Positions 7,131 to 15,825 are shown, counted from the stretch's first letter. The stretch is 64,000 nt of DNA from Mycolicibacterium litorale (GCA_002007745.1 CP019882.1:4650001-4714000), one strand, 5' to 3'. The notes: generated by a model from the letters alone, not told the origin. Numbers and translations: made by a program.

Positions 7131-8720
7131 ATGCGCGCTCTAGTCGTGATTCGCCTATCTCGCGTCACGGAGGCTACGACAAGCCCCGAACGTCAGTTGG
7201 CCGAATGTGAGCAGTTGTGCACCCAGCGGGGCTACGAGGTCGTCGGAGTGGCCCAGGATCTCGACGTGTCCGGGGCAGTCGACCCGTTCAAGGCGAAGGA
7301 CCGACCCGAGCTGGCCCGGTGGCTGGCCGGCGAGCGCGAGCAGTTCGACGTGATCGTTGCCTACCGAGTCGACCGGCTGACCCGATCCATCCGGTACCTT
7401 CAGAAGCTCGTCGCGTGGGCCGAGGACAACGACAAGCTGGTGGTGTCGGCCACCGAACCGCACTTCGATATGACGACTCCATTCGCCGCGGTGGTGATCG
7501 CACTCATGGGCACCGTCGCGCAGATGGAGCTGGAAGCCATCAGCGAGCGCAACGCCTCCGCTGCCCGTCACAACATCAAAGCGGGCAAGTACCGAGGCAG
7601 CACGCCGCCGTGGGGATACCTACCTGAGCGAGTCGACGGCGTATGGCGATTAAAGCAGGACGAGGCACAGGTCAAGATCATCAACGAGGTTGTGCACCGC
7701 GTGCTCGAAAGCGAACCGCTACAGCGCATCGCACATGACCTGACCCATCGTGGCGTGCTGACACCGAAAGACCACTTCGCGAAGCACCGCGGCCGGAAGA
7801 TCGAAGGCCGCGAGTGGAGCGCGACTCAACTCAAGAGGTCTCTCCTCAGCGAGACCATGCTTGGGTATGCCGTGTCGAACGGCAAGGCAGTGCGGAACGA
7901 GGACGCATCTCCCGTCATCCGGTCAGAGCCGATTCTCAAGCGCGAGGTATTCGACCGTCTGGGCGTTGAGCTGGCCAGCAGGTCGAAGCGCGGAGAACCG
8001 ACAGCGCGAACCACTTCCCTACTCCTGCGGGTGCTTCATTGCGGAGTCTGCGGGCTCCCCGCCTACAAATTCAACGGTGGCAGTCATAGCCAGTTCCCCC
8101 GCTATCGCTGTAAGTCGATGACCAAAGCGGACAAGTGCGGCAACCGGACGATCCGCGTAGAAGAAATCGACGGACTCGTTGATCGGACAGTACGGTCACT
8201 GTTGGGTGACTCCGAACGGCTTGAGCGCGTGTGGGATTCGGGCTCTGACAATTCCGCAGAGCTGGCCATGATCAACGACGAATTGACCGACCTCACGAGC
8301 CAGATCGGCACTCCGGCATTCCGTCCGGGCACACCGCAGCGTGATGCACTAGACGCGCGTATCAACTCGCTGGCCGCGCGCCAAAAGGCTCTGTCAGCCG
8401 AAGCGGTGAAGCCGGCCGGTTGGACCTTAACGCCAACCGGGGAGAAGTTCGGAGACTGGTGGGAGCGGCAGGACATCGAGGGCCGCAATATCTGGCTGCG
8501 AACCATGAATGTCCGAGCGGAATACGACCATCATCAAATTCGGGTGGACCCCGGTGACCTACGCCAACTCACGGAGCGTCTGAATCCCGCCGGGACGGTA
8601 TCACAGATGCAAGAGCTGTTTAAGGTCATGGCCGACAGCGAGATTCGTGGCATCGCGATCGGCTCCGGTGGTCAAGTCGAGTTCACGCACGCTTCCGGCA
8701 GGATCTGGTCAGAATACTAA
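7131..8720 (+). CDS. int: Large serine recombinase, Bxb1-type integrase
   Basis: A 529-residue serine integrase. The resolvase domain (residues 1 to about 150) begins MRALVVIRLSRVTEATTSPE, with catalytic Ser10. The Arg-rich motif YRVDRLTRSIR and TVAQMELEAISERN follow. The recombinase domain (about 155-290) holds GKYRGSTPPWGYLPERVDG, and a zinc ribbon (CGVCGLPAYKF and YRCKS...KCGN) lies near residues 303-340. It resembles mycobacteriophage Bxb1 integrase over its whole length, including the resolvase N-terminus (from memory). It should catalyse attP x attB integration into groEL1, with excision needing a directionality factor not identified here. Confidence 0.95.
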   Translation: MRALVVIRLSRVTEATTSPERQLAECEQLCTQRGYEVVGVAQDLDVSGAVDPFKAKDRPELARWLAGEREQFDVIVAYRVDRLTRSIRYLQKLVAWAEDNDKLVVSATEPHFDMTTPFAAVVIALMGTVAQMELEAISERNASAARHNIKAGKYRGSTPPWGYLPERVDGVWRLKQDEAQVKIINEVVHRVLESEPLQRIAHDLTHRGVLTPKDHFAKHRGRKIEGREWSATQLKRSLLSETMLGYAVSNGKAVRNEDASPVIRSEPILKREVFDRLGVELASRSKRGEPTARTTSLLLRVLHCGVCGLPAYKFNGGSHSQFPRYRCKSMTKADKCGNRTIRVEEIDGLVDRTVRSLLGDSERLERVWDSGSDNSAELAMINDELTDLTSQIGTPAFRPGTPQRDALDARINSLAARQKALSAEAVKPAGWTLTPTGEKFGDWWERQDIEGRNIWLRTMNVRAEYDHHQIRVDPGDLRQLTERLNPAGTVSQMQELFKVMADSEIRGIAIGSGGQVEFTHASGRIWSEY

Positions 8721-10045
8721 AATGAATCGACTTCGCTTGGCTCATCCGGCGGCGGTGGCCACCTGGTAGCTTCGTTTGAGATTGCATCCGTAAAAATGGT
8801 ATCAATTGCTGTTGTGCGTACCATTATTGCGCCACTTAGGTCGCTACTCGTGAAATTGGTGTTGGATATATCTGCACCACCAAATTTTGCGTCGATCAAG
8901 ATCGCGTTCGTGAACGTGCTGTCTCGAAGCTTTGCTACGGTGAAATTCGCTTTTCGGAGGTTTGCCTGAGTGAAGTTGGAATGCTGTAATTCAGCTCCAT
9001 ACAGATTCGCCTCGGAAAGGTCGGCTTCTCCGAAGTAATTCCCGTACCACCACAGATCTTCCTGGGACTCCACTCGTGCCTTAGAGAGACCAGCTCGCGA
9101 TAAATCAGCACCTACTAGTGACGCCCGGTGAAAGTTGGTGTCCTCCAAGACAGCAGAACGCATTGAGCATCCACGAAGGTTCGCCCTTCGGAACGTCGTA
9201 GCAGTCAAGTTTGCGTGGCTCAAATTCGCGCCCTGAAGATCAATTTCCGTGAAGTCAAAATTCGACAAATCCGCGCCAGACAGATCGACTGCGCACGTTC
9301 GCCAATCGTCAACATCTTCTGAATTAACCCGTCGACGGGAGTGAAGAACAGCGATCAATGTCTTTCGGACTTCGTCGTCAGCCGCCGCCTCTTCTGATGA
9401 ACCTCGGCTCCGCGGGCTACGCAGCTGCGCACATAGCAGATTTACACATACCTGGCGTTCGGTGTCATTATCGAACGCGTGCCAATCGTCGGCAAGCGCG
9501 GCCAAAGCATAAGCACCAGCGTGGCGTACGGAAGACAAGGATGAACCAAGTTGTTCAGAAATAGCTGCAAATCTTGCGCGAAGTTCACGTTCACGATCGT
9601 CTCTTCGGCGGCTTTCATCAAGCTGGTGACGTTGCCGATCTAGTTCATACTTCTGAGAGTCAAGCGACAATTGCCGCGCAGCAGTCTCTTGGGATTGAAC
9701 AGCCACCTGATGGGCGCGAACGCTGAACTCATACGTCAATTCCAGGGTTGCCTGACGCCGATAGGCGACGAGCGCCGCCCCTCCGACGCCGACAACTGCG
9801 AGAATGGTCGCCGTGGTACGGGACGCATCGAACATGTTGTCCCCGTTGACGTGTGCTAGCCAAGCCCACCAACCAGCTGGATCGTGCCACGGGGCCGGTT
9901 GGTGACTTTGAATCCACGCCAGCCAACCGAACAAGACACCGCCGACAACTAAGACGGTGGCTGTACCCCAGACGACCAGCACCGCCAGTGACCGCCGTCG
10001 CTCAAGACCCTGCGCCAGCGCCGCATCTATACCCTGATCGGTCAC
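8717..10045 (-). CDS. Membrane-anchored pentapeptide-repeat protein
   Basis: 442 residues with two N-terminal transmembrane helices (about 19-42 and 78-95), a charged coiled-coil stretch (about 110-165) and a long C-terminal beta-helix of A(D/N)LxxA pentapeptides from about residue 254 to 425 (VDLSGADLSNFDF, LQGANLSHANL, FGEADLSEANLYGAELQHSN). Related actinobacterial proteins share the RxAGxYALxxLAxD element seen at 174-187. Translation starts at a GTG overlapping the upstream stop (gtga), so it is coupled to the HTH gene. Its base composition is more AT-rich than its neighbours. Encoded against the rest of the element, it could be a lysogeny-expressed exclusion or defence protein; that role is inferred. 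Confidence 0.85.
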   Translation of the reverse strand: MTDQGIDAALAQGLERRRSLAVLVVWGTATVLVVGGVLFGWLAWIQSHQPAPWHDPAGWWAWLAHVNGDNMFDASRTTATILAVVGVGGAALVAYRRQATLELTYEFSVRAHQVAVQSQETAARQLSLDSQKYELDRQRHQLDESRRRDDRERELRARFAAISEQLGSSLSSVRHAGAYALAALADDWHAFDNDTERQVCVNLLCAQLRSPRSRGSSEEAAADDEVRKTLIAVLHSRRRVNSEDVDDWRTCAVDLSGADLSNFDFTEIDLQGANLSHANLTATTFRRANLRGCSMRSAVLEDTNFHRASLVGADLSRAGLSKARVESQEDLWWYGNYFGEADLSEANLYGAELQHSNFTQANLRKANFTVAKLRDSTFTNAILIDAKFGGADISNTNFTSSDLSGAIMVRTTAIDTIFTDAISNEATRWPPPPDEPSEVDSF

Positions 10046-10562
10046 GACGCGCCTTCAGCCAGTTTGGCCGTTGCAAGCACCTCGCGCGCCTTCTGGGTGG
10101 CTTCGCCCTCTTCCCTGCCCTGCGTAGTCTCCGTGAGGAAGCCGTCGCGCCGAGCGCGCGCAATGTGTGTTCGGACTGTGGGCAGAGGCAACATCGGCCG
10201 CTTCTCGTCGCCTAGTGCCTCCGCGATGGTCGCGGTGATGTTCGTGCCGGAGCCGACAAGCTCGGCGTAGGCGACCGCCAGCCGCGCGAGGTACTCGTCC
10301 GTTACGCGGCCTTCCCCGCGCGGTACGCCTCACCCAAGGTGATCAGCGAGCTTGGTTGAGCGGTGCGTCTCCGCTCGCGCATCCGCTGGTGCATCTGTTC
10401 GCGCCGGAATCGCTCCATCAAGGTACGCAAGGCTTCGTAAAGAGTGTCGGGGTCCAGCTCGCCGCCTGGAACAGCTCTGATGTTGAGTTCGACAACTTTG
10501 CCGGCCTCGCGCACCAAGTCCACGGCATACGGCTTCACGAGATTCTCGACTTCACGCGCCAT
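10042..10562 (-). CDS. HTH-domain regulator or accessory protein, frame interrupted
   Basis: Two overlapping frames form one protein. The first (start 10562, stop 10302) gives 86 residues from MAREVENLVKPYAVDLVREA to AYRAGKAA. The second has no usable start and continues VTDEYLARLAVAYAELVGSG and LPTVRTHIARARRDGFL, an HTH pattern seen in actinobacterial phage-like proteins. Adding one base near 10305 joins them into 173 residues. Either a base is missing in the assembly or this is a -1 frameshift. Its end overlaps the pentapeptide-repeat start, making a two-gene operon transcribed opposite to the rest of the element, the usual place for lysogeny genes. Confidence 0.65.
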
Positions 10563-10645
10563 GACATCAAGTGTACGTACGATGTCAAGTCGTTTGCATC
10601 ATTATGTAGTAACTTGACGAGATAATGAGTTATGTGACATGCTCC
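10563..10645. promoter_or_regulatory. Divergent control region with nested inverted repeats
   Basis: Upstream of the leftward HTH gene lie gacatc (10563-10568) and gatgtc (10581-10586), a perfect inverted pair around the palindrome gtacgtac. A second pair, gtcaagt (10584-10590) and acttgac (10612-10618), overlaps it. The region is AT-rich compared with its surroundings and contains a TTGACG element at 10614. It separates the leftward lysogeny-like operon from the rightward genes, which suits a genetic switch. The binding protein is not known. Confidence 0.5.
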
Positions 10646-10838
10646 CCTTCGTCCACTGATGGCACCACAACTGAACAACCGAGCAGCAAGACTCGGGACC
10701 ACGGGTGCAAGCCCTTCGACCCCGATGCAAACTCCGGCAGGACCGGGAGCCGGCTCGGATATAGCGAGATAACAACGCCGCAGTTGTGGCTGCAATCAAC
10801 CGCGAGTAACCAACACATTGCCAAGGGAGGCAACGACT
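10646..10838. other. Leader region before the rightward gene run
   Basis: About 190 bp with no supported gene. Open frames here lack ribosome sites and domains. Short inverted repeats occur (for example around gccgcagttgtggctgca). The gggagg ribosome site at about 10825 belongs to the next gene. Confidence 0.4.
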
Positions 10839-11096
10839 ATGACCACCATGACACTTCACACCCCAGTTTCAACCGAGGCTGGCGAGTGGCTCGATGCCAT
10901 CGCACAGCACCCCGACATCAAGCCCGAGCACCTCTTAGCGGCGTACGCCGGCCTGGGAGTTGAAACCGATCTGACCGACGACCAGATACACGATGGGGAG
11001 TTCTGGTTGCTGCTCCTCGGGTTCCTGCGGACTACCGCGATCAGCGAGGACGAACGCACGTGGACCTTCGAGCGTCGCATTCCCGTGGTCCGGTGA
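10839..11096 (+). CDS. Element protein of unknown function (85 aa)
   Basis: Starts at an ATG 8 bp after a GGGAGG ribosome site and ends in a GTGA overlap with the next gene, so it heads a translationally coupled run. The sequence (TEAGEWLDAIAQHPDIKPEH, LLLLGFLRTTAISEDERTW) is acidic and probably helical. No domain was recognised. By position it is an early gene of the element. Confidence 0.6.
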   Translation: MTTMTLHTPVSTEAGEWLDAIAQHPDIKPEHLLAAYAGLGVETDLTDDQIHDGEFWLLLLGFLRTTAISEDERTWTFERRIPVVR

Positions 11097-11611
11097 ATCT
11101 CTACCTCGCAGCGGATTTCACTCCGCAGGATGACGGCACCACGTTGGTTTCCGCCTTCCAAACGCATGGCACTGACGTGGGTCACTTGCGGGCGGCAGGG
11201 CTGTTTGCAGCGCTGTTATGCCAACTTGCCGAGGGGTCACCGAATCGTCTGGAGCGCACCGTTACCGGCACAGGAATATCAGTGGTCTACCGGGTACGTG
11301 GCCGACATCCCGGCGCGGTTCTTGTCGCGCCCACCCGGTACCAAGCGACTACGCGACACCTACAGGTACGTGCAGACGCCAAGCGGCTGATACGCCTGCG
11401 GCCTCCGAAGATCGGCCCCGACGTGCCGCTATTCGATTATGCGACAGGCTTTATCGACCAGCACGGTCTCGTCTTGCAGTCCCGCGAGATCAAGGCTGGC
11501 GGCCAGGTATTTGAGTCCTACGGCCTGCCCGAGGACGAAGATTATGAGGCGCAGATGCCGGAACTGCTCGATGTCCACGAATACCTGGCAGCACTCGGCG
11601 GTGCTCGATGA
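11093..11611 (+). CDS. Element protein of unknown function (172 aa)
   Basis: The GTG at 11093 overlaps the previous stop, which I prefer to an in-frame ATG at 11060. The protein has a central basic region and an acidic C-terminus (LPEDEDYEAQMPELLDVHEY). No known domain was identified. It is translationally coupled on both sides. Confidence 0.6.
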   Translation: MNLYLAADFTPQDDGTTLVSAFQTHGTDVGHLRAAGLFAALLCQLAEGSPNRLERTVTGTGISVVYRVRGRHPGAVLVAPTRYQATTRHLQVRADAKRLIRLRPPKIGPDVPLFDYATGFIDQHGLVLQSREIKAGGQVFESYGLPEDEDYEAQMPELLDVHEYLAALGGAR

Positions 11612-11781
11612 TTTCTCCGCAGATCAAAAGCCGTTGGAATGCAGGGCGTTCCGAGGTTACGCATCGGATCAGCAAGCCTGGCACCCCAGCGTTCCTGCTG
11701 TTCAACAACGAGGAGCTGGGGATGCTGCGGGACCAGATCAACACAGCCTTGGGGGGCACACATGGCGCCGGCACCGCCTAA
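11608..11781 (+). CDS. Small element protein (57 aa)
   Basis: An ATGA overlap joins this short frame to the preceding gene, and its 3' end overlaps the start of the HTH/initiator gene by 20 bp. The product begins MISPQIKSRWNAGRSEVTHR and is basic at its N-terminus. Its support is tight coupling within the operon rather than homology. Its function is unknown. Confidence 0.5.
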   Translation: MISPQIKSRWNAGRSEVTHRISKPGTPAFLLFNNEELGMLRDQINTALGGTHGAGTA

Positions 11782-12428
11782 GGACATATTCGAGTGGTCA
11801 CGCGCCTACTTCCGCAACGGGGACCGCGCTCTCAACGAAACCCGCGGAACGATGGCCGCTCTGATGACGTACGCGAACGGTGACCTGGTGTGCTTTCCGA
11901 GCCAACGCCGACTGGCGGAGGACACCGGAGTGCATCATGACACCGTTGGTCGGCACCTGAAAAAGAACATCGAAGCTGGTTGGCTGGTGGTGGTCGAGAG
12001 GGGCAACTCGTTCAAGAACACGACCACGTATCGCCTCTCAACACCCCGCACTGGTGCAGGGGAACTCCCCGCACTGGTGCAATCAACTCCCCGCACCGCT
12101 GCGGGGGTACTCCCTGCACAGGTGCCGTACTAACTACTAATACAACAGACCATGAAACTACTCATAGATCTGTTCAGCCCGAGAGCCCGCTAGGGGGCGG
12201 GCCTTCGGGGGATCTTCCCTCCGATGCAACAACCCATCTTCCGACTCCCCGCACCGCTGCGGGGGTTCTGGCAGCACGGGTACGCCTTGGCCTCGTGACA
12301 AGCCCATCCCGATTGACCCGTGGGAGGAAGATCCGTGGGGCCGCCCATCGGTGCAATACGTTGACGACAAGACTGGTGAGCCGTTCGACTACACACCGGG
12401 AGAGCTACCAAGAGTGAGCGCCCGGTGA
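11762..12428 (+). CDS. Winged-HTH replication-initiator-like protein, frame interrupted twice
   Basis: The intact part (11762-12133, 123 residues) has a helix-turn-helix pattern, CFPSQRRLAEDTGVHHDTVG then RHLKKNIEAGWLVVVERG, like N-terminal domains of phage and plasmid replication initiators. After TAA at 12131 coding similarity continues in the next frame (LTTNTTDHETTHRSVQPESP, PTPRTAAGVL) and again in the third (PIPIDPWEEDPWGRPSVQYV), ending at a TGA that overlaps the next gene's GTG. Restoring one base near 12126 and one between about 12262 and 12290 yields a single 222-residue protein. The repeats in its 3' half look like iterons. Initiator function is inferred from layout. Confidence 0.6.
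12041..12130 (+). repeat. Four iteron-like direct repeats in the initiator gene
   Basis: Four tandem copies of an approximately 22-23 bp unit with the consensus actccccgcactggtgc begin near 12041, 12064, 12086 and 12109. The third copy contains the palindrome ccccgcaccgctgcgggg. In protein they encode repeats of TPRTGAGELPALVQ type. A spacing of about two helical turns within an initiator-like gene is the classic arrangement of an origin bound by its own Rep or O protein. Confidence 0.6.
12242..12265 (+). repeat. Fifth iteron copy
   Basis: The sequence gactccccgcaccgctgcgg recurs here, identical over about 20 bp to the third copy of the array at 12041-12130 and 158 bp downstream of it. The AT-containing stretch between (about 12128-12175) could be an unwinding region. 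Confidence 0.5.
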
Positions 12429-13210
12429 CGGTCAACGGCCGAAGACGTTTCAACGAGCCGTGGCGTGAGGTGCTGCTCGATGAGCTGACCGACGAATCCG
12501 AAGACGAACGGCGGGACTTCACCGATCCCGAGCGCGACCCATTCGAGTCCGAGAACGGCCCCGCGATGGGGACGGACGGCGACGACAACCCGGAGTACGC
12601 GACACCGAGAGCGAAGCTCGACGGGCAGAAGCTCGAACGCGGCGACATCAGCGACCCGGTGCAGGTCGCCCCGAAGACAAACCCGGCCGGCGAGATTACC
12701 GACGCCGGTCACGGGTTCATCGTGGACGATCCCCGAAGCCGTCCGTGGAAGACGGCGCCGCGGACACACTGCGCACACTGCGGCGGGGAGCTACCACCGC
12801 CCGATGTCAGCGCCTACCGGTGCGAGTTCGACCCAGATCTCACCGAAGCCGAGCTTGCGCTTGTCGGGGCCGACCAGGGACCACCGGTGCTGTCGCCGGG
12901 GTGTCGGCACCTGGCGGCGTGCAACTGCATGAGACCCGGCTGCCAGTGCTCGGGGTGTCGACTCCGGTGGTTGGTGCTGTCGGGCAATGAGCGCAACGTC
13001 GGGCAGCCTCGTAAGTATTGCTCGGAAGGGTGCCGGAATCTCGCGGGCAGCGAGCGCAAGCGGTGGCAGCGTGCGCTGGCGAAGGCGGTCAAAAATGGCG
13101 ACGAGCCCCCACCTGAACCCGAGGACAGGGGTCTGAAGTTCCGTCCGCGGAGAGGACCGCTGTCCAGTACCGAGGGCACCGGGCACCGGTACATCTCGGC
13201 CAGCCGATGA
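12425..13210 (+). CDS. Cysteine-rich zinc-ribbon element protein (261 aa)
   Basis: The GTG at 12425 overlaps the previous stop. The N-terminal 100 residues are very acidic and likely disordered. The C-terminal half has several Cys pairs: CAHCGGELPPPD, CNCMRPGCQCSGCRLRW and RKYCSEGCRNLAGSERKRWQ, the last a zinc-finger plus basic helix seen in actinobacterial phage and plasmid proteins. Nucleic-acid binding is likely, function unknown. It is followed by a terminator at 13345. Confidence 0.65.
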   Translation: MTVNGRRRFNEPWREVLLDELTDESEDERRDFTDPERDPFESENGPAMGTDGDDNPEYATPRAKLDGQKLERGDISDPVQVAPKTNPAGEITDAGHGFIVDDPRSRPWKTAPRTHCAHCGGELPPPDVSAYRCEFDPDLTEAELALVGADQGPPVLSPGCRHLAACNCMRPGCQCSGCRLRWLVLSGNERNVGQPRKYCSEGCRNLAGSERKRWQRALAKAVKNGDEPPPEPEDRGLKFRPRRGPLSSTEGTGHRYISASR

Positions 13211-13344
13211 CGGCCCGGCGAAGTATTCCGTAACAGGTAGAGGAGCAGGCCTGCCGGTTGAGGGGCTGCATCTTCAACGGATGGTTGAGACGGCAGTTGC
13301 ATCCCCTGGCTGGCTGCCGGCTCCCCCCTTCAATCAACACGTTT

Positions 13345-13382
13345 CCGCCCCTGGTCATTCGGCCGGGGGCGGTTTCGTTTTC
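13345..13382 (+). terminator. Rho-independent-type terminator
   Basis: A stem of about 10 bp (ccgcccctgg/ccgggggcgg with one mismatch) encloses tcattcgg-like loop bases and is followed by tttcgtttt. It closes the coupled gene run that starts at 10839. Confidence 0.65.
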
Positions 13383-13413
13383 CCAGGACCCCTGTGCACA
13401 GGACTCGGAGGTG

Positions 13414-13656
13414 ATGATGCAACAGGTTTGCGCCCACGGCCACGAACAGCGTGGCCCGCTTGACTACTTCGATGACGGCCAGTGCCGGCACTGTGACCGC
13501 CGGAACCAGGCCCGATACCGCACGCGCCGCTCGGCGGCGATGGAACTCGCCCGCGCGCTGGAGGCACACGGCGTCGAGGTGATGCGAGCTGAACCACCCG
13601 TCGACCTTCAGCGGCTCGCTGAGGCCTTAGCGGGCTCGTACAAGGCAACCGCCTAG
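13414..13656 (+). CDS. Small CxH...CxxC zinc-finger-like protein (80 aa)
   Basis: Starts at ATGATG after a GGAG ribosome site. The N-terminus reads MMQQVCAHGHEQRG, then DDGQCRHCDRRNQARYRTRR, placing Cys/His pairs and a CxxC like a small zinc knuckle followed by a basic helix. It is flanked by terminators on both sides, so it is probably a single-gene transcript. Its function is unknown; DNA or RNA binding is plausible. Confidence 0.6.
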   Translation: MMQQVCAHGHEQRGPLDYFDDGQCRHCDRRNQARYRTRRSAAMELARALEAHGVEVMRAEPPVDLQRLAEALAGSYKATA

Positions 13657-13670
13657 ACCAAACCCCCGTC

Positions 13671-13703
13671 GCCCGTCTGTGGACCACACAGGCGGGCATT
13701 TTC
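13671..13703 (+). terminator. Terminator hairpin before the tape-measure gene
   Basis: Arms gcccgtctgtg/cacaggcgggc (one G-U pair) with a 5-nt loop are followed by attttc. Confidence 0.7.
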
Positions 13704-13719
13704 ATGAAAGGAAACACCG

Positions 13720-15825
13720 ATGGCTGATAAGCCTGGAGGCCACGAAGTTGGCAGGGTGTCGATTCGTGTCGTACCAGACACCTCCGGCTTTCGTCGCCGG
13801 CTCAAGGACGAACTCGAAGCGATCGAGAAGACGCTCAAGACCCAAGTCGAAGTGACACCCGAGATGGCCGGCTTCCGCGAGAAGATCAAAGCCGCCACCG
13901 CAGGTCTCAAGACCGATGTCGATGTGGACGTTAAGCGCGGTGCGCTGGAGCGCCTACGCGAGACGATCGGCAAGATAGCCGACAAGGTCGGCGGCGCGGG
14001 CGGCAACCTGTCATTCGGATCAGGCATCAATCCGGCGGGATATGGTGCGATCTTTGCGGGGATCGCGGCTGTAGCCGCCCCTGCGGTCGGGTTGCTCACA
14101 GCCTCGCTGTTGACCCTCCCCGGCTTGCTAACCGCGGTCGTGGCACCGGCTGGCGCGGTTGCTCTCGGTCTCGACGGCATCAAGAAGGCCGCTGAGAACG
14201 CCGGCCTGCTCGGGGAGGGCAAGAAGGGCAAGACGACCCTTGGGGAGAACCTGAAGGCGTTGCAGTCGTCGGTGTCCGACGTATTCGTAAGCCGCCTTAC
14301 CCCCGTGTTCGAGAAGCTAGACAATCTCTTTCCCTCGCTCAAGTCCTCGCTGCCTTCGATTGCAAACGGTCTGAGCGACGTAGCTTCCGCGTTCGTTGAC
14401 ACGGTTACGTCAGCCCCTGGCATGGCGAAGATCGAAAGCATCATCAACAACATCGGTAATGCGATAAGTCTGTCCGCTCCCGGAATCGGCAAATTCACCG
14501 ATGGTCTTCTGTCGCTGACCAATTCGTTGACCGCCAAGCTTCCCGCCGTGTCGGAGTGGTTCAATCGGGCGGGTAATTCTTTCGCTGATTGGGTCCAGAG
14601 GATCACCGCGGACGGCACGCTGTCAAAGGCGTTCGACGGTCTGGGAAGCACGCTCAAGACGTTGTTGGAGGCACTCGGAGGGTTGGCCAGCGAAGGGCTG
14701 AAATACTTCCAAAACCCCCAGAGCGTCGAAGATTTCAACGCCGGATTGCGGTCTGTGGCCCAGTCTGTCCAATCCATCGTGACGCTGAGCAACCAGCTGA
14801 ACAACATGGGCGATCTGTTCAAGAATCTGACCCCGAGTTTCGACATGTCGGGCATCTCAGCCGATCTGCTCAAACCCTTCACATCGCAGGATGCGGGCTG
14901 GCGCGATATGTGGGCTGGCATCAAACAGACCGCGGTGGAGGCGTTCGGAGGGATTGCATACGCCGCTTCTACTGCGGCAGCGAAGATCTCGTCCTTCATT
15001 TCAGACGTCGTCGAGGACGCGAAGACGATCGGCAGCCGGATCGCTGACGCCGTTGGCGACCTTGGGGGCGTTCTGGTGAACGCTGGTAAGTCACTGATGG
15101 ACGGCCTCGGTAACGGCATCCGGCAGGGCCTCGCATCGGTGCTGGAGTTCGCAGGCACGATCGCAGCGCAAATCGCCAAGGTGAAAGGTCCGCTCCCGAA
15201 GGACCGAACCGAGCTGATCCCACAGGGCCAAGCCCTCATGGAGGGTCTCGGCACCGGGATGGCGAACGGATTTCAGTCCGTGCTCGATCAGGCCAAGTCG
15301 ATGGCCGAGCAGATCTCCCAAGCGATAAAAGACGGCACCAACCTGTCCTCGATCCTCGGCGGTGACAAGCTCCCGGAGCTGAAGAAGATGCTCGACACGA
15401 TCGACGAGCAGCGCAAGCAACTGAAGGTGGACCTGAACAACACGTCCGACAAGGGCGCAAAGCAGTCCATCCGAGACCAGATGGCCGCGTTGCTCGCTGA
15501 GCGCAACGTCCTGGACCTTCAGCAGGAGAAGCTGACCAACGAGCGGAAGTACGGCGATGCCAGCGCGACTCAAGACCACTACAACGAGATACTAGGCAAC
15601 GCAGCCAACATCCCGGTTGATTTTGCCAAGACCGTTGGTACACAGGCGTTGTCAGACCTCGGATTCAGCGGCAACGGCGCTCTGGAGCAGGTAGGAAACA
15701 CCCTCCTCGACTGGGGCATGAACGCCGGCAAGAAATTTGTCTTCAACGTCGGCAGCGGTGACGAGGCTCTCTCGATGCAGCGGACTCTGCAAAACCGCGA
15801 AGCGCTTCAGTACGACCGACGTTAA
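13720..15825 (+). CDS. Tape-measure-like tail protein
   Basis: 701 residues. The N-terminus (VGRVSIRVVPDTSGFRRRLK, then DELEAIEKTLKTQVEVTPEM and AGFREKIKAATAGLKTDVDV) repeats a module typical of actinobacteriophage tape-measure proteins. It is followed by a hydrophobic stretch (about residues 105-150, AGYGAIFAGIAAVAAPAVGL), long amphipathic helices and a Gly-rich segment. Tape-measure proteins set tail length and occupy the tail tube. It is short for mycobacterial siphophages and is the only recognisable tail gene in the element, with no tube, chaperone or baseplate genes beside it. It may divert a helper phage's tail assembly. Confidence 0.82.
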   Translation: MADKPGGHEVGRVSIRVVPDTSGFRRRLKDELEAIEKTLKTQVEVTPEMAGFREKIKAATAGLKTDVDVDVKRGALERLRETIGKIADKVGGAGGNLSFGSGINPAGYGAIFAGIAAVAAPAVGLLTASLLTLPGLLTAVVAPAGAVALGLDGIKKAAENAGLLGEGKKGKTTLGENLKALQSSVSDVFVSRLTPVFEKLDNLFPSLKSSLPSIANGLSDVASAFVDTVTSAPGMAKIESIINNIGNAISLSAPGIGKFTDGLLSLTNSLTAKLPAVSEWFNRAGNSFADWVQRITADGTLSKAFDGLGSTLKTLLEALGGLASEGLKYFQNPQSVEDFNAGLRSVAQSVQSIVTLSNQLNNMGDLFKNLTPSFDMSGISADLLKPFTSQDAGWRDMWAGIKQTAVEAFGGIAYAASTAAAKISSFISDVVEDAKTIGSRIADAVGDLGGVLVNAGKSLMDGLGNGIRQGLASVLEFAGTIAAQIAKVKGPLPKDRTELIPQGQALMEGLGTGMANGFQSVLDQAKSMAEQISQAIKDGTNLSSILGGDKLPELKKMLDTIDEQRKQLKVDLNNTSDKGAKQSIRDQMAALLAERNVLDLQQEKLTNERKYGDASATQDHYNEILGNAANIPVDFAKTVGTQALSDLGFSGNGALEQVGNTLLDWGMNAGKKFVFNVGSGDEALSMQRTLQNREALQYDRR

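Noticed and set aside
10302..10310. Programmed -1 frameshift in the HTH gene
   Set aside because: No good slippery heptamer (X XXY YYZ) precedes the stop, and eight other breaks of the same kind in the window point to missing bases instead.
10680..10760. tRNA-like segment (gggtgcaagcccttcgacccc)
   Set aside because: The T-arm consensus GGTTCRA is absent and no cloverleaf or acceptor stem could be formed.
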